DNA from: JAKPBU01 sp964425695
Lineage (GTDB): Bacteria > Pseudomonadota > Gammaproteobacteria > Xanthomonadales > Xanthomonadaceae
Direction of reading: 5' to 3'
NCBI GenBank assembly: GCA_964425695.1
Contig: CAYRNF010000015.1
Location: forward strand, 1-64,000
DNA: 64,000 nucleotides
Shown here piece after piece: positions 29,653 through 38,719 of this stretch (position 1 is the stretch's first letter; every line of letters starts with the position of its first letter). Both the position numbers and the translations under genes were made by a program. A model generated the notes under the pieces. That model was not told where the DNA came from and did no database searches. It saw only the letters and a program-made list of their open reading frames with translations.

Positions 29653-29669
29653 AGCACGATTCGTGCCAA
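29653..29669 (-). promoter_or_regulatory. Sigma-54-like -24/-12 promoter for the giant gene
   Basis: The minus strand reads TTGGCACGAATCGTGCT: GG and GC are separated by exactly 10 bases, and the TTGGCACGA half matches the -24 consensus. The -12 half is GTGCT rather than TTGCT. The start would be near 29640, giving a leader of about 170 nt. The same bases form a perfect dyad, GCACGA-A-TCGTGC, so an operator is an alternative reading. Confidence 0.4.
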
Positions 29670-29677
29670 TCGCAACA

Positions 29678-29687
29678 GGGAATTTCC
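29678..29687 (-). promoter_or_regulatory. GGAAATTCCC motif upstream of the surface cluster
   Basis: The minus strand reads TGGAAATTCCCTG, 9 bp upstream of the sigma-54-like site. The same 10-base core is in the divergent promoter at 51772-51784. Possible regulator binding site. Confidence 0.35.
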
Positions 29688-30072
29688 AGTGGCTATCTGC
29701 GTTTGGTTTCGCAAGTGATTGATTTACATACCTTCCCCGCGCTGTGACGCCTCGCACATCAGACAGGGCAAGCAGGGGTTGGCACCACGGTGGGGCGAGC
29801 ACCTGGTGATCGCGTGTCCAGGTGAGCCGGGACACCGAGGGCAGTTGAATGGCTTGAAAGCGCAGCCGCGGCAACGCCTCGACACGCCGGGCAAGACGAC
29901 CGCGGCGGGGATTAGGGGTCGGCCTGCGGGCAGCCTCTTGGCAGCAAGGTGCGGTGCGCCGCGATGGGATTCGAACCGCGCCTGCCTGGCCCTGCACGCA
30001 CCGGGAGTCCACGGCGCGCCGCGGCGCGGACCCCGGATGGGCGCGCGGGCGGCTTCGAGAAAACTAGGGAGG

Positions 30073-30148
30073 TGGTGGGCCGTGATGGATTCGAACCATC
30101 GACCAGCGGATTAAAAGTCCGATGCTCTACCGACTGAGCTAACGGCCC
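30073..30148 (-). tRNA. tRNA-Lys (anticodon TTT)
   Basis: 76 bases including the encoded CCA. The acceptor stem begins GGGCCGT, the D-arm contains AGCTCAGTCGGTAGAGC, the anticodon loop is CTTTTAA with anticodon TTT, and the T-arm is ATGGTTCGAATCCAT. The stems pair fully with the 3' strand ACGGCCC. It lies 74 bp downstream of queC on the same strand. It has its own probable -10 box at 30179-30184. Confidence 0.97.
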
Positions 30149-30178
30149 ACGGGACTGCCGGCGTCGCGCCGGGCGCGC

Positions 30179-30184
30179 ATTCTA
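30179..30184 (-). promoter_or_regulatory. Probable -10 box of tRNA-Lys
   Basis: The minus strand reads TAGAAT, 30 bases before the tRNA 5' end. The -35 region is poor, so this is a weak call. Confidence 0.35.
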
Positions 30185-30222
30185 GCGCAGGCCTAACCGT
30201 ATGGACCGGTTGACGCAATGCG

Positions 30223-30924
30223 TCACTTGTAGCGCGTCACATCCGGCACGCCGGCGGCAGCGAAGCCTTCCGCGCGCAGCACGCAGGCGTCGCAATGGCC
30301 GCAGGCGCGGCCCGCCGCGTCCGCCTGGTAGCAGGACACCGTCCGCGCGAAGTCCACGCCCAGCGCGTTGCCCCGCTGCACGATGTCGCCCTTGGACAGC
30401 GCCATCAGCGGCGCATGGATGCGGATGGCGCCGCCCTCCACCCCGGAGCGCGTGGCCAGGTTCGCCAGCCGCTCGAACGCAGCGACGAATTCCGGCCGGC
30501 AGTCCGGGTAACCGGAGTAGTCCACCGCATTGACGCCGCAGAAGATGTCGGTGGCGCCGAGCACCTCCGCCCAGCCCAGCGCGACCGACAGCATGATCGT
30601 GTTGCGCGCCGGCACGTAGGTGGACGGGATGCCCTGCCCGATCACGTGGCCGTCCGCGTCGGTGGGCACGTCGATCGCGTCGTCGGTCAGCGCCGAGCCG
30701 CCCAGCGCGCGCAGGTCCACGTGCACCACTTTGTGCGCCACGGCGCCGAGCGCCCGCGCGACGTCCGCCGCGGCATCCAGCTCGGACGTGTGGCGCTGCC
30801 CGTAGCGCACGCTCAGCGCATGTGGCGCGAAGCCCTGTTCGCGCGCGATCGCCAGCACCACCGCCGAGTCCATCCCGCCCGACAGCAGCACCACGGCGGG
30901 CCTGCCGTGCGTCGCGGCGTTCAC
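30223..30924 (-). CDS. queC: 7-cyano-7-deazaguanine synthase QueC
   Basis: Converts 7-carboxy-7-deazaguanine to preQ0 with ATP and ammonia, for queuosine in tRNA wobble positions. 233 residues, about the E. coli length (231). Motifs: the PP-loop LLSGGMDS near residue 17, YGQRH, and a zinc site formed by SCYQ plus CGHCDACVLR near the C-terminus. The start is GTG 30924, which overlaps the queE stop by four bases (GTGA), so the two are translationally coupled. Reading into the upstream open frame would run inside queE. tRNA-Lys follows. Confidence 0.95.
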   Translation of the reverse strand: MNAATHGRPAVVLLSGGMDSAVVLAIAREQGFAPHALSVRYGQRHTSELDAAADVARALGAVAHKVVHVDLRALGGSALTDDAIDVPTDADGHVIGQGIPSTYVPARNTIMLSVALGWAEVLGATDIFCGVNAVDYSGYPDCRPEFVAAFERLANLATRSGVEGGAIRIHAPLMALSKGDIVQRGNALGVDFARTVSCYQADAAGRACGHCDACVLRAEGFAAAGVPDVTRYK

Positions 30925-31610
30925 CGGCCCGGCTCCTCGCCCCACAGCTGCTTGTGCAGCTGCATCTGGAACCGCACCGGCAGTTTCTCCTGGACGATCC
31001 AGTCGGCCAGCTCGCGCGGCGACACCTGCGCGTGGCTGGGCGAAAACAGCACGTCGCAGCGCTGCTGCAGCGCGTGCTCGGCGACCACGTCGCGCGCCCA
31101 TTCGAAATCCGCGCGGCTGCAGATCACGAACTTCACCTGGTCGCGCGCGTTCAGCAGCGCCAGGTTCTCCCAGCGGTTGCGTGCAACCTCGCCCGAGCCG
31201 GGCGTCTTGATGTCCACCACCCGCGACACCCGGATGTCCACGTCGGCCACGTCGATGGCGCCGGAGGTTTCCAGCGACACCGAATGACCCGCATCGCAAA
31301 GCCGCGCCAGCAGCGCCAAGCAGCGCTTCTGCGCCAGCGGCTCGCCCCCGGTCACGCAGACGTGGCGCACGCCGTGGGCGGCGACTTCGGCCACGATGTC
31401 GTCGATTCCGCGCCACTGCCCGCCGTGGAAGGCGTACGCGGTGTCGCAGTACTGGCAGCGCAGCGGACATCCGGTCAGGCGCACGAACACGGTCGGCCAG
31501 CCGGCATCGCGCGCCTCGCCCTGCAGCGACAGGAAGATCTCGGTGATGCGCAGGCGGTCGGAAGGCGCGTCGGCGTCGGCGCCCGCGGCCTGCGCGGCAG
31601 ATGTGGTCAT
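30921..31610 (-). CDS. queE: 7-carboxy-7-deazaguanine synthase QueE (radical SAM)
   Basis: Radical-SAM enzyme that contracts 6-carboxytetrahydropterin to 7-carboxy-7-deazaguanine, the step before QueC. 229 residues. RLTGCPLRCQYCDTAYAF carries the [4Fe-4S] cysteines in CX3CX2C spacing. CVTGGEPLAQ supplies the SAM-contacting GGE motif, and FLSLQGE is typical of the N-terminus. No ribosome binding site precedes ATG 31610. Instead TAGAAT ends six bases before the ATG, the spacing expected of a leaderless message. It is 247 bp after cpoB and overlaps queC. Confidence 0.95.
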   Translation of the reverse strand: MTTSAAQAAGADADAPSDRLRITEIFLSLQGEARDAGWPTVFVRLTGCPLRCQYCDTAYAFHGGQWRGIDDIVAEVAAHGVRHVCVTGGEPLAQKRCLALLARLCDAGHSVSLETSGAIDVADVDIRVSRVVDIKTPGSGEVARNRWENLALLNARDQVKFVICSRADFEWARDVVAEHALQQRCDVLFSPSHAQVSPRELADWIVQEKLPVRFQMQLHKQLWGEEPGR

Positions 31611-31857
31611 GCGGACATTCTAGAACTTCGCGGGAGCGGCCCCGGCGCCGGGCCGCCTGCATCCGGCGCCGCTCCGCGCGCGTGGATGCGCTTCATCCGC
31701 GCGCATTGGATCCCATCCAGCCCCGGGAAGCCGCGGGCCGGGCGGCGGTGCCGTTCCCCTTTGGGCCGTGCCCACGAGCGGCCTGCCAAGAGGGGAACAC
31801 GACGCTTGCCCGCCGTCCCGGTTCCCGGGACACAGCGCCTTGTTCCGGCGGGCGGCG

Positions 31858-32649
31858 TCAGCGCCCCGCCAGGTCGATGACCCGCAGACGATCCTCTGCG
31901 GTGCGGGCGGCATCGCTGCCGGGGTACCGGCTCGCCACTTCGGACAGCGTCGCGCGCGCCTCGCCCATGCGCTTGAGCCCGTACTGCGACAGCCCGATCT
32001 TCAGCAGCGCACCCGCCGCCTTGTCGTGGTTGGGGTAGCGCTGGTAGAGCGCCTGGAACTGCTGCAGGGCGAGCTCGAAGTTCTGGGTGACGTAATAGCT
32101 CTCGCCCAGCCAGTAGCGCGCGTTCGGCGCATAGGGGCCCTCCGGGTACTGCTGCAGGAACTGGGTGAAGGCGCGGGCCGACGCGTCGTACTGGCCCGAT
32201 TTGAGCGTGTCGAAGGCGGCCTGGTAGGACGCGCGCTCGTCGGCAGCCGGCGCGGCGGCGTTCGCGTCCGGGGCGCTGGCGGGCATCGCGGCGGCGGGCG
32301 GGGCCGTTGCGGCCCCTGCGTTCGGCTGCGGCGCGGCGGGCGGCGCGCCCTCGAGCCGGTTGAGCCGACCATCCAGGTCCAGGTACTGCGCGCGCGCGGT
32401 GGATTGCGCCTGCGCGGCCTGCTGCTGCAGTTCCTCGATCTGCGCGCGCAGCTGCGAGACCTCGGTCTTCAGGGCATTGACCTGGTTGAGCAGGTCCACA
32501 TTGCCCTGGTTGCCGGCGGCGCGCTGTTCCAGGGCCGCCACGCGGTCGGCCAGGCTTGCGCGCTGCGCGAACGCCGGCGCGCCATGGACCGACGCGGCCA
32601 GGGCCAGCGCCAGGGCGATGCGGGAGGGGCGGAAGCTGCGCTCGTTCAT
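31858..32649 (-). CDS. cpoB: Cell division coordinator CpoB (YbgF)
   Basis: Periplasmic Tol-associated protein that couples peptidoglycan synthesis by PBP1B to outer-membrane constriction. 263 residues: signal peptide ending PAFAQ (about 29), an N-terminal coiled coil for trimerisation (LADRVAALEQRAAG, LKTEVSQLRAQIEELQQQAA), an Ala/Pro linker, then three TPR-like repeats from about 140 (YQAAFDTLKSGQYDASARAF, NARYWLGESYYVTQNFELAL). It is last in the tol-pal run. A terminator hairpin with a T-run separates it from pal, so it may be transcribed less than pal or have its own promoter. Confidence 0.93.
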   Translation of the reverse strand: MNERSFRPSRIALALALAASVHGAPAFAQRASLADRVAALEQRAAGNQGNVDLLNQVNALKTEVSQLRAQIEELQQQAAQAQSTARAQYLDLDGRLNRLEGAPPAAPQPNAGAATAPPAAAMPASAPDANAAAPAADERASYQAAFDTLKSGQYDASARAFTQFLQQYPEGPYAPNARYWLGESYYVTQNFELALQQFQALYQRYPNHDKAAGALLKIGLSQYGLKRMGEARATLSEVASRYPGSDAARTAEDRLRVIDLAGR

Positions 32650-32669
32650 GGATGCACCGTGTTGTCGGC

Positions 32670-32710
32670 AAAAGAAAACGGCGGCGGCGCCTGTAGGGCA
32701 GCCGCCGCCG
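32670..32710 (-). terminator. Rho-independent terminator between pal and cpoB
   Basis: The minus strand reads CGGCGGCGGC, a 12-base loop region, GCCGCCGCCG, then TTTTCTTTT. The 10-bp stem is perfect. Located 76 bp after the pal stop and 20 bp before the cpoB start. Confidence 0.75.
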
Positions 32711-32785
32711 AGCTCTGACCGCGGTTCGCCGCGATCGGTTCGCGCGCATCGCTTGTGCGACGCGCGCCGCTGGCGTCGCGATGCG

Positions 32786-33301
32786 TTACTTGGCCGTGTA
32801 GACGATCTCGACGCGGCGGTTCTTCGCCCAGCAGTCTTCGCCGGAGCTGGTGCAGGTCGGGCGCTCTTCGCCGTAGCTGACCACGGTGATCTGGCCGGCC
32901 GAGCCGCCGTTGGCCTGCAGCGCGGAGGACACGGCGTTGCCGCGGCGCTCGCCCAGGCCCAGGTTGTACTCGCGGCTGCCGCGTTCGTCGGCGTTGCCTT
33001 CCAGGGTCATGCGAGAGGACGGACGGTCGCGCAGGTACTTGGCATGGCAGGCCATGGCGGCCTGGAACTCGGGACGCAGCGCGTCCTGGTCCAGGTCGAA
33101 GTACACCACCCGCTGGCGCAGGCACGCATCCGTGTCCAGGTCGGACGGGCCGTACGCGCCCGCCACCGGCGGCGCGGTGTCGGTGACGGTCCCCGGGGTG
33201 GTGCCGGTATCGGTGGGCGGCACTTCCTTGACCTTCTTGGAGCAACCGATCGCGGCGGTGCACAGCAGGGCGGCGATCAGCACGCGGGAGGTGGTGTTCA
33301 T
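32786..33301 (-). CDS. pal: Peptidoglycan-associated lipoprotein Pal
   Basis: Outer-membrane lipoprotein that binds peptidoglycan and TolB in the Tol-Pal system. 171 residues. The lipobox TAAIGC places the lipidated Cys at 20. A Thr/Pro linker is followed by an OmpA-like domain with VVYFDLDQDALRPEF and GNADERGSREYNLGLGERR, the diaminopimelate-binding motif. 65 bp downstream of tolB and followed by a terminator. Two extra cysteines near the C-terminus (PTCTSSGEDC) may form a disulfide. Confidence 0.96.
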   Translation of the reverse strand: MNTTSRVLIAALLCTAAIGCSKKVKEVPPTDTGTTPGTVTDTAPPVAGAYGPSDLDTDACLRQRVVYFDLDQDALRPEFQAAMACHAKYLRDRPSSRMTLEGNADERGSREYNLGLGERRGNAVSSALQANGGSAGQITVVSYGEERPTCTSSGEDCWAKNRRVEIVYTAK

Positions 33302-33366
33302 GGCGAGTTCCTCGTCGTTGACTCGGTGGGACTGCGTGGGAGGGCTGAAAACGTTAACAGTTCAGG

Positions 33367-34677
33367 TCAGTTCGGGCGAGCGCGGTACGGCCCCCAGGCC
33401 GGCTCGCGCACGTCGCCGTTGGCCAGCACCAGGCGCTGGCGCACCCGTGCATCGGCCGAGACCGAATACAGCACGCCGCGCCCGCCCTCGCGCGCGGCGT
33501 ACATCAGCATGCTGGCGTTGGGCGCGAAGCTCGGGGATTCGTCCAGCGAACCGGGCGACAGCGTGCTCCAGCGCGGCGACCCCAGGCTGCGGTCGAGCAT
33601 GGCGATGCGGTAGGTGTTGCCGCTGCCCTGCGCCACCGCGATCTTCTTGCCGTCGTAGGACACCGTGGGCGTGGCGTTGTAGCTGCCCTGGAAGGTCACG
33701 CGCGTGGCACCGCCGCCGCCGGCCGAAGCCGAGTAGATCTGCGGCCGGCCGCCGCGGTCGGAGGTGAAGTAGAGGGTGCCGCCGTCCGCGCTCCAGGTGG
33801 GCTCGGTGTCGATGCCCATCTGGTTGGTCACCTGGGTCAGCGCCTTGCTCCCCAGGTTCATCACGTAGATCTCCGGGTTGCCGCTGCGCGACAGGGTCAG
33901 CGCCAGGCGGCTGCCATCCGGCGAGAACGACGGCGCGCCGTTGATGCCCTTGTAGCTGGCGACCAGTTCGCGCGCGCCGGTGGAGATGTCCTGGATGAAG
34001 ATCGACGAATTGCCGCGCTCGAAGCTGACATAGGCCAGCTTGCGGCCGTCCGGGCTCCACGCGGGCGACAGCAGTGGCTCGTTGGAGCGCACCACCGTCT
34101 GCGGGTTCCAGCCGTCGGCGTCGGCCACCATCAGCGCGTAGCGCGCGCCCTTGCCCACGCCGCTGGCGGTGACGTAGGCCACCCGCGTCCAGAACGCGCC
34201 ACGGACGCCGGTGATCTTCTCGTACACCGCGTCGGCGATCTGGTGCGCCACGTCGCGCATCGCGCTGCTGCGCGCGGTCAGCGCGAAGCCGAGCAGGCGC
34301 TCCTGCTTGGCCACGTCGAACAGTTCGTACTCGGTGCGCAGGTTGCCGCCGCCGCCGTCCACCACGCGGCCCACCAGCAGGTAGTCCTGATTGAGCGCGC
34401 GCCACGTCGGGTACTGGACCTCGCTGCCGCGGGTCGGGCGCTCCACGATGTTCTGCTCGGGCAGGCTGCGGAACTGGCCGGAGCGGTCCAGGTCGGCACG
34501 GATCACCGCGGCGACGTCGGTTTCGCCCGCGCTGCCGCCGAAGGGCACCACGGCGATGGGAGTGGCCGAGGCATTGCCGCCGACGATGTCGATTTCCAGC
34601 CCTTGCTCCTGCGCCAGTGCGGACAGGGGCAGCAGGATCAGGGCGAACGCGGTCAGCCAGCGCGTGAGTCGGGTCAT
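33367..34677 (-). CDS. tolB: Tol-Pal system protein TolB
   Basis: Periplasmic beta-propeller linking Pal to TolA. 436 residues, close to E. coli TolB (430). Signal peptide ending ALAQ (about 22), an N-terminal alpha/beta domain (VVPFGGSAGETDVAAVIRADL), then repeated WD40-like blades with SPDGRKLAYVS, SPDGSRLALTLS, SADGGTLYFTSDRGG and SYDGKKIAVAQ. Placed after tolA and before pal as in most Gram-negatives. Confidence 0.96.
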   Translation of the reverse strand: MTRLTRWLTAFALILLPLSALAQEQGLEIDIVGGNASATPIAVVPFGGSAGETDVAAVIRADLDRSGQFRSLPEQNIVERPTRGSEVQYPTWRALNQDYLLVGRVVDGGGGNLRTEYELFDVAKQERLLGFALTARSSAMRDVAHQIADAVYEKITGVRGAFWTRVAYVTASGVGKGARYALMVADADGWNPQTVVRSNEPLLSPAWSPDGRKLAYVSFERGNSSIFIQDISTGARELVASYKGINGAPSFSPDGSRLALTLSRSGNPEIYVMNLGSKALTQVTNQMGIDTEPTWSADGGTLYFTSDRGGRPQIYSASAGGGGATRVTFQGSYNATPTVSYDGKKIAVAQGSGNTYRIAMLDRSLGSPRWSTLSPGSLDESPSFAPNASMLMYAAREGGRGVLYSVSADARVRQRLVLANGDVREPAWGPYRARPN

Positions 34678-34783
34678 CAGGTTCCTCGGGGGAAACGGCC
34701 GTGGGGGAGGCGCGAATTGTTAAAGCTTGGCCGTTAAACCGGTCTGAAAGATGAACACAGCCCGGTTTGCGGGGCGTGAACCC

Positions 34784-35809
34784 TCAATTCGAGGGGCGGA
34801 AGGTGAAATTCAGGGTGCGCTCGAAGACGGATTCGAATCCGGCATACGGCAAGGGCTGCGCCTTGAGCACGGCGGCCTCCACGGACCGCTTGCCCGCCTC
34901 GTCGTAGGGGCAGCTCGGGCTGATGTCCACGCTCATGACCTCGCCGCCGGGCAGCTGCCGGATGGTCATGCGGCAGGGCAAGGGCGCCAGGTTGTCCGGA
35001 CGCGTCCACTTGCTGACCACCGCGGCCTGGATCGCTGCGGCGTAACGCGCGCGCAACCCGTTGTCGGCGGCCGCGCCGTTGTTGCCGGCAGGCGGGCTGC
35101 CGCTGGCCGCGGCATCCGCGCGCGCGGCGGCCTCGGCGGCGCTGGATGCCCGCGATGCCTGCGCATCCGCCAGCTGCCGCAGCCGCTGTTCGGACATCTC
35201 GGTCTGCCGCTGCAGCCTGGCGCGTTCGGCGCGGATCGCCGCCAGCCGCTTCTCGCGGTCCAGCCGCTTCTTCTCGGCTTCGGCCTGCGCGGCCAGGCGC
35301 TGGCGCTGTTCGGCTTCGCGCTGGCGCTCGCGCTCGGTCAGGTCGATCTGCTCCTGGCGGCGCTTCTCTTCCTGCTCGCGCTCGCGGGTGATGTCGGAGA
35401 TCGCGTCGTCGCGCACCTCCTCCTGCTGCACTTCGTCGGGCACCGGCACGCGCTCCTGCGCGTCGGCCTGGCGCTCCACCAGGGCCTCGTCGGGAACCGG
35501 TTCCGGGATCGGCTGCGGCGGGGGCACGGTGTCGTCCTCCACCGGCTCGGGCACCGGTTCCGGCTCGGGGACCGGTTCGGGCGTGAACTCCAGCGCCTCG
35601 CGCGCCGCCGCGGCTTCGGCATCGGACACGTTGAGGTCCGCGTTGATCACCGGCTGGCCTGCGGCGGCGGGCGTTTCGCGCGACAGGTCCAGGATCGAAA
35701 GCGCCCAGAAGAGCAGCGCCAGCAGCACGTGCAGGCCCACGGCCAGCACGATCGCGCGGGCGAACCCGTCGCCATCGTCGCGCCAGCGCAGGGCCGCTTC
35801 AGCCGCCAT
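34784..35809 (-). CDS. tolA: Cell envelope integrity protein TolA
   Basis: Inner-membrane protein that spans the periplasm and transmits the TolQR energy to Pal-TolB. 341 residues: one membrane helix (AIVLAVGLHVLLALLFWALS, about 19-38), a Pro/Glu-rich stretch (PEPVPEPEPVPEPVE), a long charged helix (about 130-235, EREQEEKRRQEQIDL), and a small C-terminal domain (WTRPDNLAPLPCRMTIRQLP, SCPYDEAG). It overlaps the tolR stop by 11 bases. The Pro/Glu segment before the helix resembles TonB, but the gene position settles the identity. Confidence 0.94.
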   Translation of the reverse strand: MAAEAALRWRDDGDGFARAIVLAVGLHVLLALLFWALSILDLSRETPAAAGQPVINADLNVSDAEAAAAREALEFTPEPVPEPEPVPEPVEDDTVPPPQPIPEPVPDEALVERQADAQERVPVPDEVQQEEVRDDAISDITREREQEEKRRQEQIDLTERERQREAEQRQRLAAQAEAEKKRLDREKRLAAIRAERARLQRQTEMSEQRLRQLADAQASRASSAAEAAARADAAASGSPPAGNNGAAADNGLRARYAAAIQAAVVSKWTRPDNLAPLPCRMTIRQLPGGEVMSVDISPSCPYDEAGKRSVEAAVLKAQPLPYAGFESVFERTLNFTFRPSN

Positions 35810-36245
35810 TGCCGCCGGCGTTGGTGAGCAGGCCCACGTTCTTCACGTTGGCGGCCTTCAGCGCGTTCATCGCGTCGATCACGCGCTGGTACGGCACGTC
35901 CGCGTCGGCGGCGACCATGATCCGGAATCCGCCGCCCTGCTCGCTGGCGTAGGCCCCAACGCGGGTCTTCAGTTCGTCCTCGTCCATGACTGCCGGCGCG
36001 CTCTCGTCCGGCAGCATCAGGCCGTACCGGCCGTCCTCGTACGCGACGACCACGAAGGGCTTCTCGCTGTTCTCGGTGGCCAGCGCGTTGGCGGACGGCA
36101 GCTTCACGTCCACGCTCAGCGTGAGCAGCGGCGCGGTGACCATGAAGATCACCAGCAGCACCAGCATCACGTCGATGTACGGCACCACGTTGATGTCCGC
36201 CTTGAGCTTGCGGCGCTTGCGGTGCGCGTGGAAGACGGCGGTCAT
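35799..36245 (-). CDS. tolR: Tol-Pal system protein TolR
   Basis: Proton-channel partner of TolQ. 148 residues from ATG 36245, preferred because GGAG stands upstream at normal spacing and the next in-frame start (36254) is only TTG. One membrane helix contains the essential Asp: ADINVVPYIDVMLVLLVIFM. A periplasmic domain follows (VMDEDELKTRVGAY, VAADADVPYQRVIDAMNAL). It sits 30 bp after tolQ and overlaps tolA. Confidence 0.95.
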   Translation of the reverse strand: MTAVFHAHRKRRKLKADINVVPYIDVMLVLLVIFMVTAPLLTLSVDVKLPSANALATENSEKPFVVVAYEDGRYGLMLPDESAPAVMDEDELKTRVGAYASEQGGGFRIMVAADADVPYQRVIDAMNALKAANVKNVGLLTNAGGNGG

Positions 36246-36275
36246 GGCGTGCAACTCCGGGACCGGGGACCCGCG

Positions 36276-37070
36276 CTACTCATCGACATGCACCTGCCGC
36301 TGCAGGATCGAGCTGAACTCCTCCGAGAACGACTCGTAGCGCCCGGCCAGGCGCTCCACGCGCGTGCTGAAACGGTTGTAGGCCCACACCGCGGGAATCG
36401 CCACGAACAGGCCGATGGCGGTGGCGAACAGCGCTTCCGAGATGCCCGGCGCGACCGCGGCGATGCCCGCCTGCTCGCCGCTGTTCACCATGTCGTGCAT
36501 GGTCACCATGATCCCGAACACCGTGCCCACCAGGCCCACGTATGGCGCGGTGGAGCCGATGTTGGCGAGCAGTTCCAGGTTGCGTTCGAGCAGTCCGATC
36601 TCGCGCACGTAGGTCGCGCGCATGGCGCGCTGCGCGCCTTCGAGCTGCGCGCGCGGATCCAGCCGGCGGCGTTCGCGCAGGCGGTTGAACTCGCGGAAGC
36701 CGGCTTCGAAGATCGCCTCCAGGCCGCTGACGACGCGGTTGCGGTCGGTCGCGCCGGCGTACAGCTTGGACAGCTCGGCGCCGGACCAGAAGCGGTCCTC
36801 GAACTCGTCCGTGTGCCGATCGGCGGCGTTGTAGATGCGCGCCTTGCGGAAGATGATCACCCAGCTCACCACCGAACCGGCCAGCAGCAACAGCACGATG
36901 ATCTTGACCGGCCAGCTGGCCGCGATCATCAGGTCGAGGTAGTTGATGCCGCCGTGCGCGGCGGCCGCGGCGGCCGCATCGGTGGCCTGCACCGCGGTAT
37001 CGGCAGCCGCGGCGGGGTCTTCGGGCAGGGCTTCCACCGTGGCCTGCAGCAGCATCGGCATTGGCGTCAT
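36276..37070 (-). CDS. tolQ: Tol-Pal system protein TolQ
   Basis: Inner-membrane proton-channel subunit of the Tol complex, ExbB/MotA family. 264 residues, with an Ala-rich N-terminal extension of about 40 residues compared with E. coli (230). Three membrane helices: about 50-75 (PVKIIVLLLLAGSVVSWVII), about 170-195 and about 210-235. The typical stretch IGSTAPYVGLVGTVFGIM is present. It begins six bases after the ybgC stop and leads the tolQRAB set. Confidence 0.96.
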   Translation of the reverse strand: MTPMPMLLQATVEALPEDPAAAADTAVQATDAAAAAAAHGGINYLDLMIAASWPVKIIVLLLLAGSVVSWVIIFRKARIYNAADRHTDEFEDRFWSGAELSKLYAGATDRNRVVSGLEAIFEAGFREFNRLRERRRLDPRAQLEGAQRAMRATYVREIGLLERNLELLANIGSTAPYVGLVGTVFGIMVTMHDMVNSGEQAGIAAVAPGISEALFATAIGLFVAIPAVWAYNRFSTRVERLAGRYESFSEEFSSILQRQVHVDE

Positions 37071-37076
37071 CCGGGT

Positions 37077-37490
37077 TTACTCCGCTTTCGTTTCGGTTTC
37101 GAGGGATTTCAGCATTTCGTACAACGCGCCGGGGATCGCACGGGGTTTGAACGAATCCGGATCCAGCGCCGCCACGCGCACCTGCGCATCCAGCAGGCGC
37201 GTTCCGTCGCGTTCGATCCACTGGTCGATCACCAGGCTCGCCCTGCGGCACTGCGCCAGCGCCACGCCGACTTCCAGCGCATCGTCCAGGCGCGCCGGCA
37301 GGCGGAAATCAACCTGCATCGCGCGCACCGCGAACACCACGCCATGGCGCCGCAGCGGCTCCTGCCCGTGTCCGCGCGCGCGCATCCACTCGGTGCGCGC
37401 GCGCTCCAGGAATGCCAGGTACTGCGCGTGGTAGACCACGCCACCGGCGTCGGTATCTTCCCAGTAAACGCGGACAGGGTGGCTGAACAT
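37077..37490 (-). CDS. ybgC: Tol-Pal system-associated acyl-CoA thioesterase YbgC
   Basis: Hotdog-fold thioesterase of the 4-hydroxybenzoyl-CoA thioesterase type. 137 residues. The signature VYWEDTDAGGVVYHAQYLAF includes the catalytic Asp, and FLERARTEW follows. Acts in the cytoplasm on acyl-CoA or acyl-ACP; the physiological substrate is uncertain. First gene of the ybgC-tol run, six bases from tolQ, 123 bp after ruvB. Confidence 0.94.
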   Translation of the reverse strand: MFSHPVRVYWEDTDAGGVVYHAQYLAFLERARTEWMRARGHGQEPLRRHGVVFAVRAMQVDFRLPARLDDALEVGVALAQCRRASLVIDQWIERDGTRLLDAQVRVAALDPDSFKPRAIPGALYEMLKSLETETKAE

Positions 37491-37613
37491 GCGTTAAGAA
37501 AAGGCGCTTGCAGGCAGCATCGAACGGCGAACGCAGACGCCGGGCCCAGCCGCCGAGCCCGCGCACTGCGCAACCTTTCCGCTCGCGGCGGATCGCGGGT
37601 TTCGTTGCATCGG

Positions 37614-38663
<1,050 letters not shown>

Positions 38664-38719
38664 CGCCGCATTATCCCCGCAATGCGCGTGCCGTGACGCC
38701 GGAGCCGCCGATCCTCGCG

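Larger units (their letters stand above)
29473..30072. promoter_or_regulatory. 600-bp AT-richer upstream region of the surface cluster
   Basis: Holds no gene. Bases about 29540-29740 are clearly poorer in G+C than the rest of the window. Minus-strand direct repeats are seen: TCACAAAAGA at 29551 and TCACAAAAAGA at 29600 (plus-strand reading), TCACAG at 29622, and CACTAA at 29563 and 29583. It also carries the sigma-54-like site, a GGAAATTCCC core and a tRNA-like relic, listed separately. Confidence 0.5.

Noticed and set aside
29959..29995. A second tRNA gene
   Set aside because: It has a perfect B-box (GGTTCGAATCC) but only two T-stem pairs and no cloverleaf; kept as a relic only.
30921..31857. 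preQ1 riboswitch upstream of queE
   Set aside because: No preQ1 aptamer-like C-rich loop with A-rich tail was seen near the start.
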